Shown in pieces: positions 48,199 to 57,082 of a stretch of DNA of 64,000 bases. The notes beneath the pieces were generated by a model. That model did no database searches. It saw only the letters and a program-made list of their open reading frames with translations, and was not told the DNA's origin. How positions within the stretch are numbered: the stretch's first letter is position 1; each line of letters starts with the position of its first letter. The stretch comes from Oerskovia flava (lineage in GTDB: Bacteria; Actinomycetota; Actinomycetes; Actinomycetales; Cellulomonadaceae), in the NCBI RefSeq assembly GCF_026163685.1, contig NZ_JAOXSR010000002.1:124001-188000 (forward strand), given 5' to 3'. The position numbers and the translations under genes are program-made.

Positions 48199-48509
48199 GG
48201 TGTGTTCGGATTGAGCCAGCGCTGGTTGATCCAGGCCAGGATGTCGTCGGCGATCGTGCAGGGGTCTGCGGCGGTGGTGATCGTCTGCTCGCTGGTCGCG
48301 GGGTCGGTGCGGTCGATCTCGAATCCGCCGAACGCACTGATATTCTTGGAGACCGCGATGGACCAGTCGAGCTCGTCGCCGACGGGGAACGTGTTGGCGC
48401 CGGTGTCCAGGGCGTCGATCAGGTCGATCAGGTCGATCAGGTCGATCAGGTCGTTTTGGCTGGGCTGGTCGACGTGGTCGCCTCCCTCGGCGACGGCGTA
48501 GAAGTCCAT
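48195..48509 (-). CDS. hypothetical 104-aa protein carried inside the IS5-like element
   Basis: The ATG at 48509 lies 20 bases after the transposase stop on the same strand. The protein (MDFYAVAEGGDHVDQPSQND, a (Leu-Ile-Asp) repeat, then GDELDWSIAVSKNISAFGGF and DDILAWINQRWLNPNTP) is acidic and soluble, with no family recognised. Its stop codon is completed by the target duplication and overlaps the stop of the convergent STAND gene. It is either a passenger gene of the element or an accessory frame. Confidence 0.5.
   Translation of the reverse strand: MDFYAVAEGGDHVDQPSQNDLIDLIDLIDLIDALDTGANTFPVGDELDWSIAVSKNISAFGGFEIDRTDPATSEQTITTAADPCTIADDILAWINQRWLNPNTP
48415..48453. repeat. 9-bp tandem repeat
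   Basis: ATCAGGTCG-type units follow one another about four times, in frame with the passenger gene, where they encode Leu-Ile-Asp repeats. Copy-number changes would keep the frame. Confidence 0.75.
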
Positions 48510-48529
48510 GCGTGTCAAGATGCCAGCAG

Positions 48530-49431
48530 TCAGGCTGCCTTCACGATCGCGGCGACCCAGTCGTCGATCGCGGCCACGGTGATGGTGGTCTGGTAGCGCA
48601 GCTGGAGCTTGTCGAACCTCGTGGCTACCGCCCGCCACCGCTTGAGCCGGTTGAACATGCACTCCACCGCGGAGCGCTTCTTGTAGTCGGTGAAGTCGAC
48701 CTTCGGCGGCCGCCCGCCGGCTGAGCCGCGGGCCTTGCGGCCTGCTTGCTGGTCGACCTTCTCCGGGATCGTCGCGGCGATCCCACGCCGGCGCAGCAGG
48801 GCACGGTTACCGGCCGAGGTTTAGCCACGATCGGCGAGCACCTGGTCCGGGCGGGTGCGCGGGCGCCCACCCTGCCTGCCCGGGCGGTGGACCTTGACCA
48901 TGGCGAGAACGGGACCGAATTGCGGGCTATCACCGCGGTGCCCGGCCGTGACGACCATGCCCATCAGCTTCTGCCCCTGCTCCGCGGCAGCGTGGATCTT
49001 CGTGGTCCACCCGCGCCGGGCCCGGCCCAGCCCATGATCGCCCGGCTCGTCGCCGGGCGGCTCGGCCTGCGCCTGCGGATCACGGCGTGCACCCGCGGCA
49101 TGCTGGTGAACCCGCGCGATCGTGGAGTCGACGTTCAGATCCCACCCGATCAGACCGGCCTCGTCCGAGATCGTGCGCAACCGATCCACGACCCGCTGCC
49201 AGGTCCCGTCGCGCTGCCAGTCCCGAACCGACGGTAGACGCTGCCCCACGGCCCGTACCGATCAGCAAGAACATCGCGCCACGGACACCCGACCCGCACC
49301 CGGAACCGGATCCCGTCGATCTGCCTACGCAGGAACCTCGCCCGACGCCCACGCGCCTTGACCGGCAACAGCGGCTCCAGCACCGCCCTCGCCTCATCGC
49401 TCAGATCATGCCGACCCGCAACATCCACCAC
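48530..49431 (-). pseudogene. IS5-family transposase, broken by frameshift and nonsense codon
   Basis: The first frame (49431 to about 49210) reads HDLSDEARAVLEPLLPVKAR, RQIDGIRFRVRVGCPWRD, YGPWGSVYRRF. Translation must shift to continue with RDWQRDGTWQRVVDRL, DLNVDSTIARVHQHAAGARR and the LMGMVVTAGHRGDSPQF segment. The shift may be the programmed type known in this IS group, but a TAA at 48823-48821 follows ADRG where an aromatic residue is expected. Past it the frame resumes with NRALLRRRGIAATIPEKVDQ and the C-terminal KKRSAVECMFNRLKRWR. The nonsense codon makes it a pseudogene. Confidence 0.75.
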
Positions 49432-49662
49432 AGGCCCGCAGCATGCCGAACCCGCAGGTCACACGCCACTTCCGAAACACGCCCTAGTCGTCGCGTTTGA
49501 TAGTCACCAAATCAACCGTTGCGATCCGGGCCTGCGATCCGAAGGGGTAGCTCTCTTGTCGATTCTGGCGTTGCAGGCGAGACGTAGTGGCGGCGTCCCT
49601 GAGTCGATCGACCCGCGCTACGGCGACCGCAGACTGGGCGTGAAGGGCCTTACGCTCGGGGC

Positions 49663-50400
49663 ATGCCCACGATCCTCCTTGTCCGCCATGGCCGCACCAC
49701 CGCGAACGCTCGAGGGATCCTCGCCGGTCGCGCGGGTGGAGTCCGGCTGGACGCCGCCGGGCGTGACCAGGCGCTCCGGGCCGCCGAACGCGTCGCCGGC
49801 GTTCCGCTGTCCCGCGTGGTCACCAGCCCGTTGGAACGGTGCCGGCAGACCGCCCGCAGCCTGCTCGAGCACCAGGCGGGTGCGCCGGAGCAGGCGACCG
49901 AGCACGGCATCACCGAGTGCGACTACGGGCAGTGGCAGGGGCGCGTACTGAAGGACTTGGCTGCGGAGCCGCTGTGGTCGGTCGTGCAGACGCAGCCGTC
50001 GGCCGCCGTGTTTCCGGGCGGCGAGTCGCTCGCGGAGATGCAGGCTCGAAGCGTCGCCGCGATCCGGCGGCACGACGCGGAGGTCGAGGCGCGGTACGGC
50101 GCCGACGCGGTCTGGGCGGCGGTCTCGCACGGCGACGTCATCAAGTCCGTGCTTGCCGACGCGCTGGGGATGCACCTGGACCTGTTCCAGCGCATCGTCG
50201 TCGGTCCGGCGTCGATCTCGATCGTGCGGTACGGCGCGCACCGACCGGAGGTGGTGGCCACCAACACCGACTCCGGTGATCTCTCGTGGTTGCGCACGGC
50301 CGCGCCGGTCGGGGACGCGCCCGTCGGGGGCGGTGCCGGTCCGGAACAACCCGTCCCGAGCGAGCCGCGGGCGTCCGACGAGCGACCCACACCTGGCTGA
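49663..50400 (+). CDS. MSMEG_4193-type putative phosphomutase (histidine phosphatase family)
   Basis: The 245-aa protein starts MPTILLVRHGRTTANARGIL, with the RHG catalytic His motif at residues 8-10. SPLERCRQTA follows near residue 57, ECDYGQW near 85 and the second catalytic His in AVSHGDVIKSVLA near 150. Histidine-phosphatase members remove or transfer phosphate through a phospho-His. Together with the DUF3090 and SCO1664 genes it forms a cluster conserved across actinobacteria whose shared function is not known. The ATG lies 6 bases after TACGCT, so the mRNA is probably leaderless. A Pro-rich C-terminal tail is non-conserved. Confidence 0.85.
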   Translation: MPTILLVRHGRTTANARGILAGRAGGVRLDAAGRDQALRAAERVAGVPLSRVVTSPLERCRQTARSLLEHQAGAPEQATEHGITECDYGQWQGRVLKDLAAEPLWSVVQTQPSAAVFPGGESLAEMQARSVAAIRRHDAEVEARYGADAVWAAVSHGDVIKSVLADALGMHLDLFQRIVVGPASISIVRYGAHRPEVVATNTDSGDLSWLRTAAPVGDAPVGGGAGPEQPVPSEPRASDERPTPG

Positions 50401-50431
50401 CGGAGCGCGCGAGCGCTCGTAGAGTGAGGAC

Positions 50432-50974
50432 ATGCCCACTCTCGTGCACGAGTTCGACTGGCCCGACCGCGTCGTCGTCGGGACCGTCGGGATGCCCGGA
50501 TCACGCACGTTCTACCTGCAGGCGCGTTCGGGCACCCGGACGGCCAGCGTCGCCCTCGAGAAGGAGCAGTCCGCCGTCCTCGCCGAGACCGTCCAACGGC
50601 TGCTCGACGAGCTGATGCAGGACCCGGACAACCCGTACAGCGTCCCCGCCGACGTGCCCGTCGAGCTGATCGACGACGACCCCCTCGACCAGCCGGTCGA
50701 GGAAGAGTTCCGCGCCGGGGCGATGCGGCTCAGCTGGGACCCCCGCACGGCACAGGTCGTCGTCGAGGCGTTCCCGCTCGTCGAGGGCGAGCCCGACGAG
50801 GAGGAGGACGAGTCGGAGCCCGCCGAGGTGCTGCTCGTCCGGATGCCCGTCGGGACGGCGCGCGCGTTCGCCCAGCGCACCCGCGTCGTCGTCCGCTCCG
50901 GCCGTGCCCTCTGCCCCCGCTGCGGACAGCCGATGGACATCGACGGGCACGAGTGCGTGCTGCCCGAGGCGTGA
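50432..50974 (+). CDS. DUF3090 family protein
   Basis: The 180-aa protein matches DUF3090: HEFDWPDRVVVGTVGMPGSR, FYLQARSG, ALEKEQSAVLAETVQRLLDE and a C-terminal zinc-ribbon-like CPRCGQPMDIDGHECV. It is acidic in the middle (EGEPDEEEDESEPAE). Function is unknown. TAGAGT (50420-50425) is 6 bases before the ATG, giving a likely leaderless start separate from the phosphomutase. The next gene overlaps its stop (GTGA). Confidence 0.9.
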   Translation: MPTLVHEFDWPDRVVVGTVGMPGSRTFYLQARSGTRTASVALEKEQSAVLAETVQRLLDELMQDPDNPYSVPADVPVELIDDDPLDQPVEEEFRAGAMRLSWDPRTAQVVVEAFPLVEGEPDEEEDESEPAEVLLVRMPVGTARAFAQRTRVVVRSGRALCPRCGQPMDIDGHECVLPEA

Positions 50975-51756
50975 CGTCGCCCCACGTCGATCTCGACGAG
51001 GCATCCCTCGAGATCGTCGGACGCATCCGCGTCGCCTCGAACGCGACGTTCCGGGCCCGGATCGGCGACGTCGACGTCGTGTACAAGCCGGTGGCCGGGG
51101 AGAACCCGCTGTGGGACTTCCCGGACGGCACCCTGGCCGGCCGGGAGGTGGCCGCGTACCTCGTCTCGGAGTCGCTCGGGTGGGGGATCGTCCCGCGCAC
51201 GTGGCTGCGCGACGGACCGATGGGTCCCGGCATGGTGCAGCTCTGGCAGGAGATCGACCAGGCGCAGTCGCCGGTCGACGTCGTGCCGACCGACGAGGTG
51301 CCGGAGGACGGCGTGCGGGCGGTGCTGGAGGGTCTCGACGGCGACGACCGGCCGGTCACCCTGGTGCACGAGGACACGGCGGCGCTGCGTCGCATGGCGG
51401 TGTTCGACGCCGTCGTGAACAACGCCGACCGCAAGGGCGGGCACGTCCTGCCGCAGGCGGACGGGCGGCGTCTTGGCGTCGACCACGGTGTGACCTTCCA
51501 TGTCGAGCCGAAGCTGCGGACGGTGCTGTGGGGCTGGCTCGGTGCGAGCCTCGACGCCGACGAGCTGGCAGGCATCGCACAGGTCCGGGCAGACCTCGGG
51601 CCACACCTCGACGGTGATCTGGCTCGCCGGTTGACCGGGCTGCTGACGCAAGACGAGGTGGCCGCGCTCGCAGCACGCTGCGACGCGTTGCTCCGAACGC
51701 CACGCTTCCCGCAGCCCGCCGGCGTCATGCCGGCCGTTCCCTGGCCGCTCTTCTGA
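50971..51756 (+). CDS. SCO1664 family protein (kinase-like fold)
   Basis: The 261-aa protein has [42 protein letters not shown] in successive blocks, then GMVQLWQEI, a catalytic-loop-like [18 protein letters not shown] near residue 150 and [18 protein letters not shown]. This is the PI3/4-kinase-like pattern seen in SCO1664 proteins. Substrate and activity are not established. The GTG overlaps the DUF3090 stop, so the two are translated together, as in other actinobacteria. Confidence 0.88.
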   Translation: MTSPHVDLDEASLEIVGRIRVASNATFRARIGDVDVVYKPVAGENPLWDFPDGTLAGREVAAYLVSESLGWGIVPRTWLRDGPMGPGMVQLWQEIDQAQSPVDVVPTDEVPEDGVRAVLEGLDGDDRPVTLVHEDTAALRRMAVFDAVVNNADRKGGHVLPQADGRRLGVDHGVTFHVEPKLRTVLWGWLGASLDADELAGIAQVRADLGPHLDGDLARRLTGLLTQDEVAALAARCDALLRTPRFPQPAGVMPAVPWPLF

Positions 51757-51826
51757 GGGGTCGCCGCGCACAGCCGAGGTGCCGGGCCCGCGCGGGCGTC
51801 GTGGTCCACCGGTACCGTCGCTGAGG

Positions 51827-52846
51827 ATGAGCCACGACACCCAGAACACGGTCTCGACCGGATCCCTCCCCGGACCCGACGTCGTCGAAGCGGTCCTCGA
51901 CGAGGCCTACGAGCGGTTCCGCGACCTTGACGAGGGCACGGTCATCGAGGGTGTCCCGGCGCTCGCCGACGCGGAACCTGACCTCTTCGGCGTCGCTCTG
52001 ATGGACTCCGACGGTGCTGAGCACATCCGTGGGGACGCGCGGCACCAGTTCTCGATCCAGTCGATCTCGAAGGCCTTCGCGTACGCCCTCGTCTGCCAGG
52101 AGATCGGCCACGACGCCGTGCTGGAACGCGTGGGAGTCGACAACACCGGTGTCCCGTTCGACTCGGTCCTGGCGATCGAGCACAACGAGGGGCACCCCAT
52201 GAACCCCATGGTGAATGCCGGGGCGATCGCCGCGACCGGACTCGCGCCCGGAGACTCGAGCGCGGAGCGCTGGGACTTCCTCCTGCACGGGCTGTCGAGG
52301 TTCGCCGGTCGTGAGCTGGAGATCGACGAGGCGGTGTACCGCTCGGAGTCCCGGTCGAACCAGCGCAACCAGGGCCTCGCCCTGCTCCTCGAAGGCCACG
52401 GGCGGCTGAGCGGTGACGCGCTCGGGGTCGTCGACGTGTACACCAAGCAGTGCTCGCTGCTCGTCGACGCGCGCGACCTCGCGGTCATGGGCGCCACGCT
52501 GGCGAGCGGAGGGGTGAACCCGCGCACCGGTGAACAGGTCGTCGACGCGTCGATCGCGCGCGACACCGTCAGCGTCCTGGCCTCGACGGGCATGTACGAG
52601 CGGTCGGGGGAGTGGCTGTTCGAGGTCGGAGCGCCGGCCAAGAGCGGCATCTCCGGCGGCATCGTCATGGTCTCGCCGGGCAAAGGGGCAGTCGGAGCCT
52701 TCTCCCCGCGACTCGACGACGCCGGCAACTCCGTGCGGGGCCGCAAGGTCAGCGCCCACCTCTCAAGAGCCCTCGGCCTCGACGTCTTCGCTTCCCGGCC
52801 GCCCTCGGACCTCCCGTCGGAAGGTCCGAGGGTGCGCCGCAGGTGA
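51827..52846 (+). CDS. glsA: glutaminase A
   Basis: The 339-aa protein has the serine-dependent glutaminase signatures: FSIQSISKAFAYAL near residue 70 (S-x-x-K nucleophile and base), NEGHPMNPMVNAGAIA near 125, SNQRNQGLALLL, VYTKQCSLLVDARDLAVMGATLASGG, and the final GISGGIVMVSPGKGAVGAFSP. It hydrolyses L-glutamine to glutamate and ammonia in the cytoplasm. Length is normal. TACCGT (51813-51818) 8 bases upstream of the ATG suggests a leaderless mRNA. It ends at the base before the convergent epoxide hydrolase stop. Confidence 0.93.
   Translation: MSHDTQNTVSTGSLPGPDVVEAVLDEAYERFRDLDEGTVIEGVPALADAEPDLFGVALMDSDGAEHIRGDARHQFSIQSISKAFAYALVCQEIGHDAVLERVGVDNTGVPFDSVLAIEHNEGHPMNPMVNAGAIAATGLAPGDSSAERWDFLLHGLSRFAGRELEIDEAVYRSESRSNQRNQGLALLLEGHGRLSGDALGVVDVYTKQCSLLVDARDLAVMGATLASGGVNPRTGEQVVDASIARDTVSVLASTGMYERSGEWLFEVGAPAKSGISGGIVMVSPGKGAVGAFSPRLDDAGNSVRGRKVSAHLSRALGLDVFASRPPSDLPSEGPRVRRR
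52802..52832 (-). terminator. hairpin at the glsA 3' end, probable terminator of the epoxide hydrolase gene
   Basis: CCCTCGGACCT pairs perfectly with 52822-52832 over a 9-base loop. It lies inside the last codons of glsA and begins 14 bases past the stop of the convergent epoxide hydrolase gene, so it can end transcription of the latter and perhaps of both. Confidence 0.55.
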
Positions 52847-54004
52847 TCAGATCTCCGCCGCGAGGTGGAGCGACGAGAAGAAGGTGCGGATGTCGTCCGC
52901 GAGCAGTGCCGGCTCCTCCATCGCGGGGAAGTGACCGCCCTGGGTGAACTCGCTCCAGTGGCCGATCGCCTTCCACGGGTCCATCGCGCGGCGAACGAGC
53001 GGGTGGGTGTCGAACACGGCCCATCCGGACGGCACCCCGGAGGCCATGACCACGCCGAGTCCGGAGTGCTCGGCCTCGTAGTAGAACTGCGCGCTCGACG
53101 CGCCGCTACGGGTGAACCAGTACAGGCTGATGTTCGCCAGGAGCTGGTCACGGTCGACCGACTCGTCCGGCGTCCGGTCGTCCCCGCTGGCCCTGCTCCG
53201 GAACTTCTCGGCGATCCACGCGAGCTGACCGACCGGTGAGTCGGTGAGCGCCGGGCCGATCGTGTCGGGACGGTGGTTCTGCATCAAGAGGTACCCATGA
53301 TCGGCAGCGTCCTCGGCGCGCACCGCCTCGATCTGGGCGATCTCGTCGTCGGACAAGCCGTCGGGGTAGGGGAACACCGAGCCGACCAGCCCGAGCAGCC
53401 GGGGGTCGCAGCCGACGTGCGTGCCGATGACGCGTTCCGGGTAGAGCGCCGCGAGGCGGCTGGTGGTGCCCGAGCCGATGTCGGTGCCGTGGGCCGCGAA
53501 CCGTTCGTAGCCGAGCCGCGTCATGATCTCGGCCCAGGCGTCCGTGGTGCGCGCCAGCTCCCAGCCGGTCCCCGACAACGGGGTGGAGAACCCGAAGCCG
53601 GGCGGCGACGGGATGACCACGTGGAAGTCGTCGGTCAGCAGCGGGACGAGCCGCTGGTACTCGACGAACGAGCCCGGCCAGCCGTGGCTCAGGATCAGCG
53701 GGGTGGCTTCCGGGTTCGCCGATCGCGCGTGGACGACGTGGAACCTCTGGCCGTCGACGACCGTCGTGAGCTGTTCGTGCTCGTTGAGCTGCGCCTCCTG
53801 CGCACGCCAGTCGAACCCGTCGCGCCAGTACTCGGCAAGTTCCTTCAGGTACACCAGCGGGATGCCGCGGCTGAAGTCGGTCCGGTCGTCTCGGCCCGGC
53901 ACGGCGTCCGGCCAGCGCGTGTGAGCGAGGCGGTCGCGCAGGTCGTCGACGTCGGCCTGCGGAATGTTGATGCGGAACGGTGTGAGTGCGGTGTTCTCGG
54001 TCAT
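52847..54004 (-). CDS. epoxide hydrolase (EHN-type alpha/beta hydrolase)
   Basis: The 385-aa protein has the epoxide-hydrolase N-terminal domain (FRINIPQADVDDLRDRLAHTRWPD), then ILSHGWPGSFVEYQRL (HGWP oxyanion loop), the nucleophile elbow AAHGTDIGSG with Asp near residue 175, Tyr residues in the cap region (ISLYWFTRSG) and a C-terminal TQGGHFPAMEEP with the catalytic His. It should open epoxides to diols through an Asp-ester. The WYL regulator divergent from it, 63 bases away, is a likely controller. Confidence 0.9.
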   Translation of the reverse strand: MTENTALTPFRINIPQADVDDLRDRLAHTRWPDAVPGRDDRTDFSRGIPLVYLKELAEYWRDGFDWRAQEAQLNEHEQLTTVVDGQRFHVVHARSANPEATPLILSHGWPGSFVEYQRLVPLLTDDFHVVIPSPPGFGFSTPLSGTGWELARTTDAWAEIMTRLGYERFAAHGTDIGSGTTSRLAALYPERVIGTHVGCDPRLLGLVGSVFPYPDGLSDDEIAQIEAVRAEDAADHGYLLMQNHRPDTIGPALTDSPVGQLAWIAEKFRSRASGDDRTPDESVDRDQLLANISLYWFTRSGASSAQFYYEAEHSGLGVVMASGVPSGWAVFDTHPLVRRAMDPWKAIGHWSEFTQGGHFPAMEEPALLADDIRTFFSSLHLAAEI

Positions 54005-54067
54005 GACATCGACGTTCCCAGGTCATGCGGCAGGTTAGCTTCCGCAATTGCTGGAATGATCGAGACC

Positions 54068-55069
54068 ATGGTGGAGACCTCGGCCCGACTGCTCGAGCTG
54101 CTGTCGTTGCTCCAGCTCAAGCGCGACTGGACGAGCTCCGAGCTTGCCGACCGGCTCGACGTGAGCACGAGGACCGTCCGTGCCGACGTCGGCAAGCTGC
54201 GGTCGCTCGGGTATCCCGTGGACGCGCGCCCCGGCGTCGGGGGCGGGTACCGGCTGGCGGCCGGGACGGCGATGCCCCCGCTGCTGCTCGACGACGACGA
54301 GGCCGTCGCCGTCGCCGTCGGGCTGGGAGCGGTCGCGACCCAGGGGTTCGGCGTCGAGGAGACGTCGCTCACCGCGCTCGCGAAGCTGGAGCAGGTGCTG
54401 CCCTCGCGGCTGCGTCGGCGCGTGGAGGCGGTGAGCGAGGCCACGAGTGCCGTCCCGGGGGCCGGACCGCCGCTCGATCTGTCGGTGCTCGGCGCGGTCG
54501 CCGCCGCGATCCGCGGCCACGAACGGCTCCGGTTCGGGTACACGAAGCCCGGGGGCAGTACCGAGGATCGTCACACCGAACCCCAACGGCTGGTGACCTG
54601 GGGGCCGCTCCGCTACCTGCTCGCGTGGGATCTCGACCGTGACGACTGGCGGGTCTTCCGTGTCGACCGCATGGTTCCGCGCCCACCGACGGGTGCGCGG
54701 TTCCGGCCGCGCGTGCTCCCGGAGGACAGCGCCGTCGAGTACGTCGTCCGGCGCGTCACCAAGGGGTCCTGGACGTACCGTGCCCGCGTGCTCGTGCGGG
54801 CACCCGCCGCCGAGATCACCGCGAAGATCCTCATCCCGGTCGACGTCGAGGTGGTCGACGCGTCCACGTGCCGCGTCGAGCTGGGGGCCGACGACCCGGA
54901 CCGTCTCGCGCTGTGGTTGACCCAGCTCGACGTCGACATCGAGGTGATCGAGGGCGACGAGCTCGCGGCGGCGTTCGAGCGCCTCGCGACGAGGCTCCGC
55001 CGGGCAGCGAGCGGCGCTCAGCTCCTGTGCGGCCCGGACGCATTGCGGACGCGCACCACGTCGTCGTAG
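54068..55069 (+). CDS. WYL domain transcriptional regulator (YafY type)
   Basis: The 333-aa protein begins with an HTH_11 domain (MVETSARLLELLSLLQLKRD, ELADRLDVSTRTVRADVGKL, GYPVDARPGVGGGYRL) and has a WYL domain (TEPQRLVTWGPLRYLLAWDL, DDWRVFRVDRM). WYL domains bind ligands, often nucleotides or metabolites. I prefer the ATG at 54068, giving the family's usual N-terminus; ATG at 54056 adds four residues. It probably regulates the divergent epoxide hydrolase. A second regulator of the same type is at 61547-63304. Confidence 0.85.
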   Translation: MVETSARLLELLSLLQLKRDWTSSELADRLDVSTRTVRADVGKLRSLGYPVDARPGVGGGYRLAAGTAMPPLLLDDDEAVAVAVGLGAVATQGFGVEETSLTALAKLEQVLPSRLRRRVEAVSEATSAVPGAGPPLDLSVLGAVAAAIRGHERLRFGYTKPGGSTEDRHTEPQRLVTWGPLRYLLAWDLDRDDWRVFRVDRMVPRPPTGARFRPRVLPEDSAVEYVVRRVTKGSWTYRARVLVRAPAAEITAKILIPVDVEVVDASTCRVELGADDPDRLALWLTQLDVDIEVIEGDELAAAFERLATRLRRAASGAQLLCGPDALRTRTTSS

Positions 55070-55186
55070 TCGCCGCGCGCCTCGCCGTCGACAGCCACGC
55101 GGCAGGGCGAGCGGACCCGTGGGACCGATGAGTTCTGCCGCCGCGGCCGGTCTGGTCATCGTGCAACCGACCGAAGGAGAAGCGTG

Positions 55187-55753
55187 ATGCGTGACGTGAC
55201 CTACTCGATGAGCGTCTCGGCGGACGGCTACATCGTCGGACCCGACGGCGGGATCGACTGGACCGGCCCCGGGGACGACGTCTTCCAGCACTTCACGGAC
55301 GAGCTCCGCGGGGTCGGGGTCCACCTGCTCGGGCGTCGGCTCTACGAGACGATGCTGTACTGGGAGACCGCCGACCAGGACCCGGCGCTCGGCGAGGCGG
55401 AACGCACCTGGACCGCGCTGTGGAACGCTCTGCCGAAGGTCGTCTTCTCCAGGTCGTTGTCGACCGTGGAGGCCTCCAACACCCGGTTGGCCACGGGTGG
55501 TCTGGCCGAGGAGGTCGCGCGGCTGCGCGCTGATCCCGGGGAGGGCGAGATCGCGATCGGCGGTGCGACGCTCGCTGCGGAAGCGGCTGCGCTGGACCTC
55601 ATCGACGAGTACCGCGTGATGGTCTGCCCGGTGCTGGTGGGCGGCGGCACCCCCTACTTCCCGCACCGCGAGCGCCACGTCGACCTGCGCCTCGTCGAGA
55701 CGCGCACGTTCGACGAGAGGCTCGTGCTCCTGCGCTACCGGGTCGAGAGGTAG
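55187..55753 (+). CDS. dihydrofolate reductase family protein (RibD C-terminal domain)
   Basis: The 188-aa protein matches RibD_C: YSMSVSADGYIVGPDGGIDW, LLGRRLYETMLYWE, KVVFSRSL, IAIGGATLAAEAAALDLIDE and MVCPVLVGGGTPYFP. The family reduces pterin- or flavin-precursor-like substrates with NADPH, but stand-alone members are mostly uncharacterised. AAGGAG precedes the ATG at 55187 (GTG one codon upstream is also possible). Confidence 0.88.
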   Translation: MRDVTYSMSVSADGYIVGPDGGIDWTGPGDDVFQHFTDELRGVGVHLLGRRLYETMLYWETADQDPALGEAERTWTALWNALPKVVFSRSLSTVEASNTRLATGGLAEEVARLRADPGEGEIAIGGATLAAEAAALDLIDEYRVMVCPVLVGGGTPYFPHRERHVDLRLVETRTFDERLVLLRYRVER

Positions 55754-55784
55754 CACCCTGCCCCCGCTTGGTAGCGTGCCGGAG

Positions 55785-56450
55785 GTGTTCTCCAACAGGC
55801 GGCGGCGAGGGGCCGCGCGGCGCGTCAAGCCCGGAGACGGGCATCCGCTACCGCGGTACCGGTGGTGGCAGCCGTTCTCCCGGGCGTTGTTCCACCTGCG
55901 GCTCGCCGGTGCGGACGGCCGTCCCGAGACGTGGTCCGTCGACGTCAAGGTCTGGGGGGACGGCGACGACGGGGAGGTGCGGGCACGGCTGTATCGGGAC
56001 GGCGTGCACCAGGCGACCTCGAAGACGCCGGCCGCGTTCCCGGTCACCGGTGGGACCGTCGAGGTCGAGACCAGCGGCTACGGGCTGAAGCGGTGCCACT
56101 ACGTGCGCGACGACGGCACCGTGTGGCAGCTCGCGCCGGACCCGGCGTCGGCCGAGGGCCGCCGCGCCCGCCTCGAGCAGAACCACCCGGCGGCGAGCCG
56201 TGCCATCGGGGCGGTCTCCGTGGTGATCCTCGTCGTCGTGCTGGTCCTCGGTGTCCCGCAGCTCGTCGAGGAGATCTCGAACATCCCGCCCGTGGCCGAG
56301 AACGTCGGCACCTTCACTGCGCCGATCCATCTCTCCGCGACCCTCAACATCGCGCTCGTGGTGGCAACCATCCTGGCCAGCACCGAGCGTGCGTTGCGGC
56401 TGCGCTACAACTGGCTGCTCGACGGCGGGCTGTTCGACGGCGACGACTAG
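55785..56450 (+). CDS. hypothetical membrane protein
   Basis: The 221-aa protein has a soluble domain (YRWWQPFSRALFHLRLAGAD, WSVDVKVWGDGDDGEVRARL, SGYGLKRCHYVRDDG), one strong membrane helix near residue 145 (VSVVILVVVLVLGVPQLV) and a second near residue 185. The GTG at 55785 is chosen because TAGCGT ends 7 bases upstream, a leaderless layout; GTG at 55776 is in frame. Its last 39 codons are repeated exactly at 57083-57199. No family is recognised. Confidence 0.6.
   Translation: MFSNRRRRGAARRVKPGDGHPLPRYRWWQPFSRALFHLRLAGADGRPETWSVDVKVWGDGDDGEVRARLYRDGVHQATSKTPAAFPVTGGTVEVETSGYGLKRCHYVRDDGTVWQLAPDPASAEGRRARLEQNHPAASRAIGAVSVVILVVVLVLGVPQLVEEISNIPPVAENVGTFTAPIHLSATLNIALVVATILASTERALRLRYNWLLDGGLFDGDD
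56332..56448. repeat. 117-bp direct repeat, first copy
   Basis: This copy encodes the C-terminus of the membrane protein and is identical to 57083-57199 (offset 751). The two copies bracket the DUF2510/DUF4177 gene. Confidence 0.95.
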
Positions 56451-56618
56451 GGGTTCGCTCCCATTCTCAGTTCGTGGCGATGGCCGTTCTTGGCGGGCCT
56501 TCACTCGGCGGTCGTCGCGGCGCTGGCGATCGTCGTCGGACACGTGGCAGGCTCAGGCCGGACGGCGAGCGACCTCGCGGACGTTGGCTTGCGAGCGATG
56601 AACTGAGACGAGATTCCC

Positions 56619-57005
56619 ATGGCTGGTGCAACGGCAGGCTGGTATGACGACGGATCGGGAACTACGAGGTGGTGGGACGGTCGAAACTGGACCGACCGCG
56701 TCCAGCCAGCGTCTCCGCACACGGGGCTAGGCGGCGCGATCGAGCGCTTGCAGGCGGAAGCCTCGGCCGGCGCGCGACCCCGGCCAGCACCCAACGGCAT
56801 GAACTACGTCGTTCTCCAGGTCATCCTCAAAGAGAAGCTGTGGGGCACAGGGTCAGGCAACCTCACTGAGCTCGAAAAGGTGATCAATGCCCAGGCCGCC
56901 CTCGGCTATCGGCTCCACACCATTACAACCGCGGCGTCGGGAAGCAAGGGAATGGGCGGCGGTGACCGCATCCAGGCCACGATGGTCTTCGAGCACCTGA
57001 CGTGA
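56619..57005 (+). CDS. DUF2510/DUF4177 domain protein
   Basis: The 128-aa protein begins with a DUF2510 module (GWYDDGSGTTRWWDGRNWTD), a short Trp-rich motif common at the N-termini of actinobacterial membrane proteins. After a linker it has a DUF4177-like domain (MNYVVLQVILKEKLWGTGSG, LEKVINAQAALGYRLHTITT, IQATMVFEHL). No membrane segment is present. Function is unknown. It sits in the 634-bp unique stretch between two perfect 117-bp repeats, so it may have arrived with the event that made them. Confidence 0.65.
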   Translation: MAGATAGWYDDGSGTTRWWDGRNWTDRVQPASPHTGLGGAIERLQAEASAGARPRPAPNGMNYVVLQVILKEKLWGTGSGNLTELEKVINAQAALGYRLHTITTAASGSKGMGGGDRIQATMVFEHLT

Positions 57006-57082
57006 TCCGCACAAAGCGACTGCGATAGAAGGCCCATTGCGGCCGCGCGGTGGCCGGTTGCCAGCAACTAGGTGTTCTCGGG

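Larger units (their letters stand above)
48198..49483 (-). mobile_element. degenerate IS5-family insertion sequence (about 1.29 kb)
   Basis: The ends are imperfect inverted repeats: GGGTGTGTTCGGA at 48198 and, on the other strand from 49483, GGGCGTGTTTCGGA. CTA flanks both sides (48195-48197 and 49484-49486) as a 3-bp target duplication. Inside are a two-frame IS5-type transposase read leftward and a 104-aa passenger frame. The nonsense codon in the transposase suggests it no longer moves on its own. Confidence 0.75.

Noticed and set aside
48415-48453. Short tandem repeat as a CRISPR array
   Set aside because: Units are 9 bp without spacers and lie in a coding frame; no cas genes are present.
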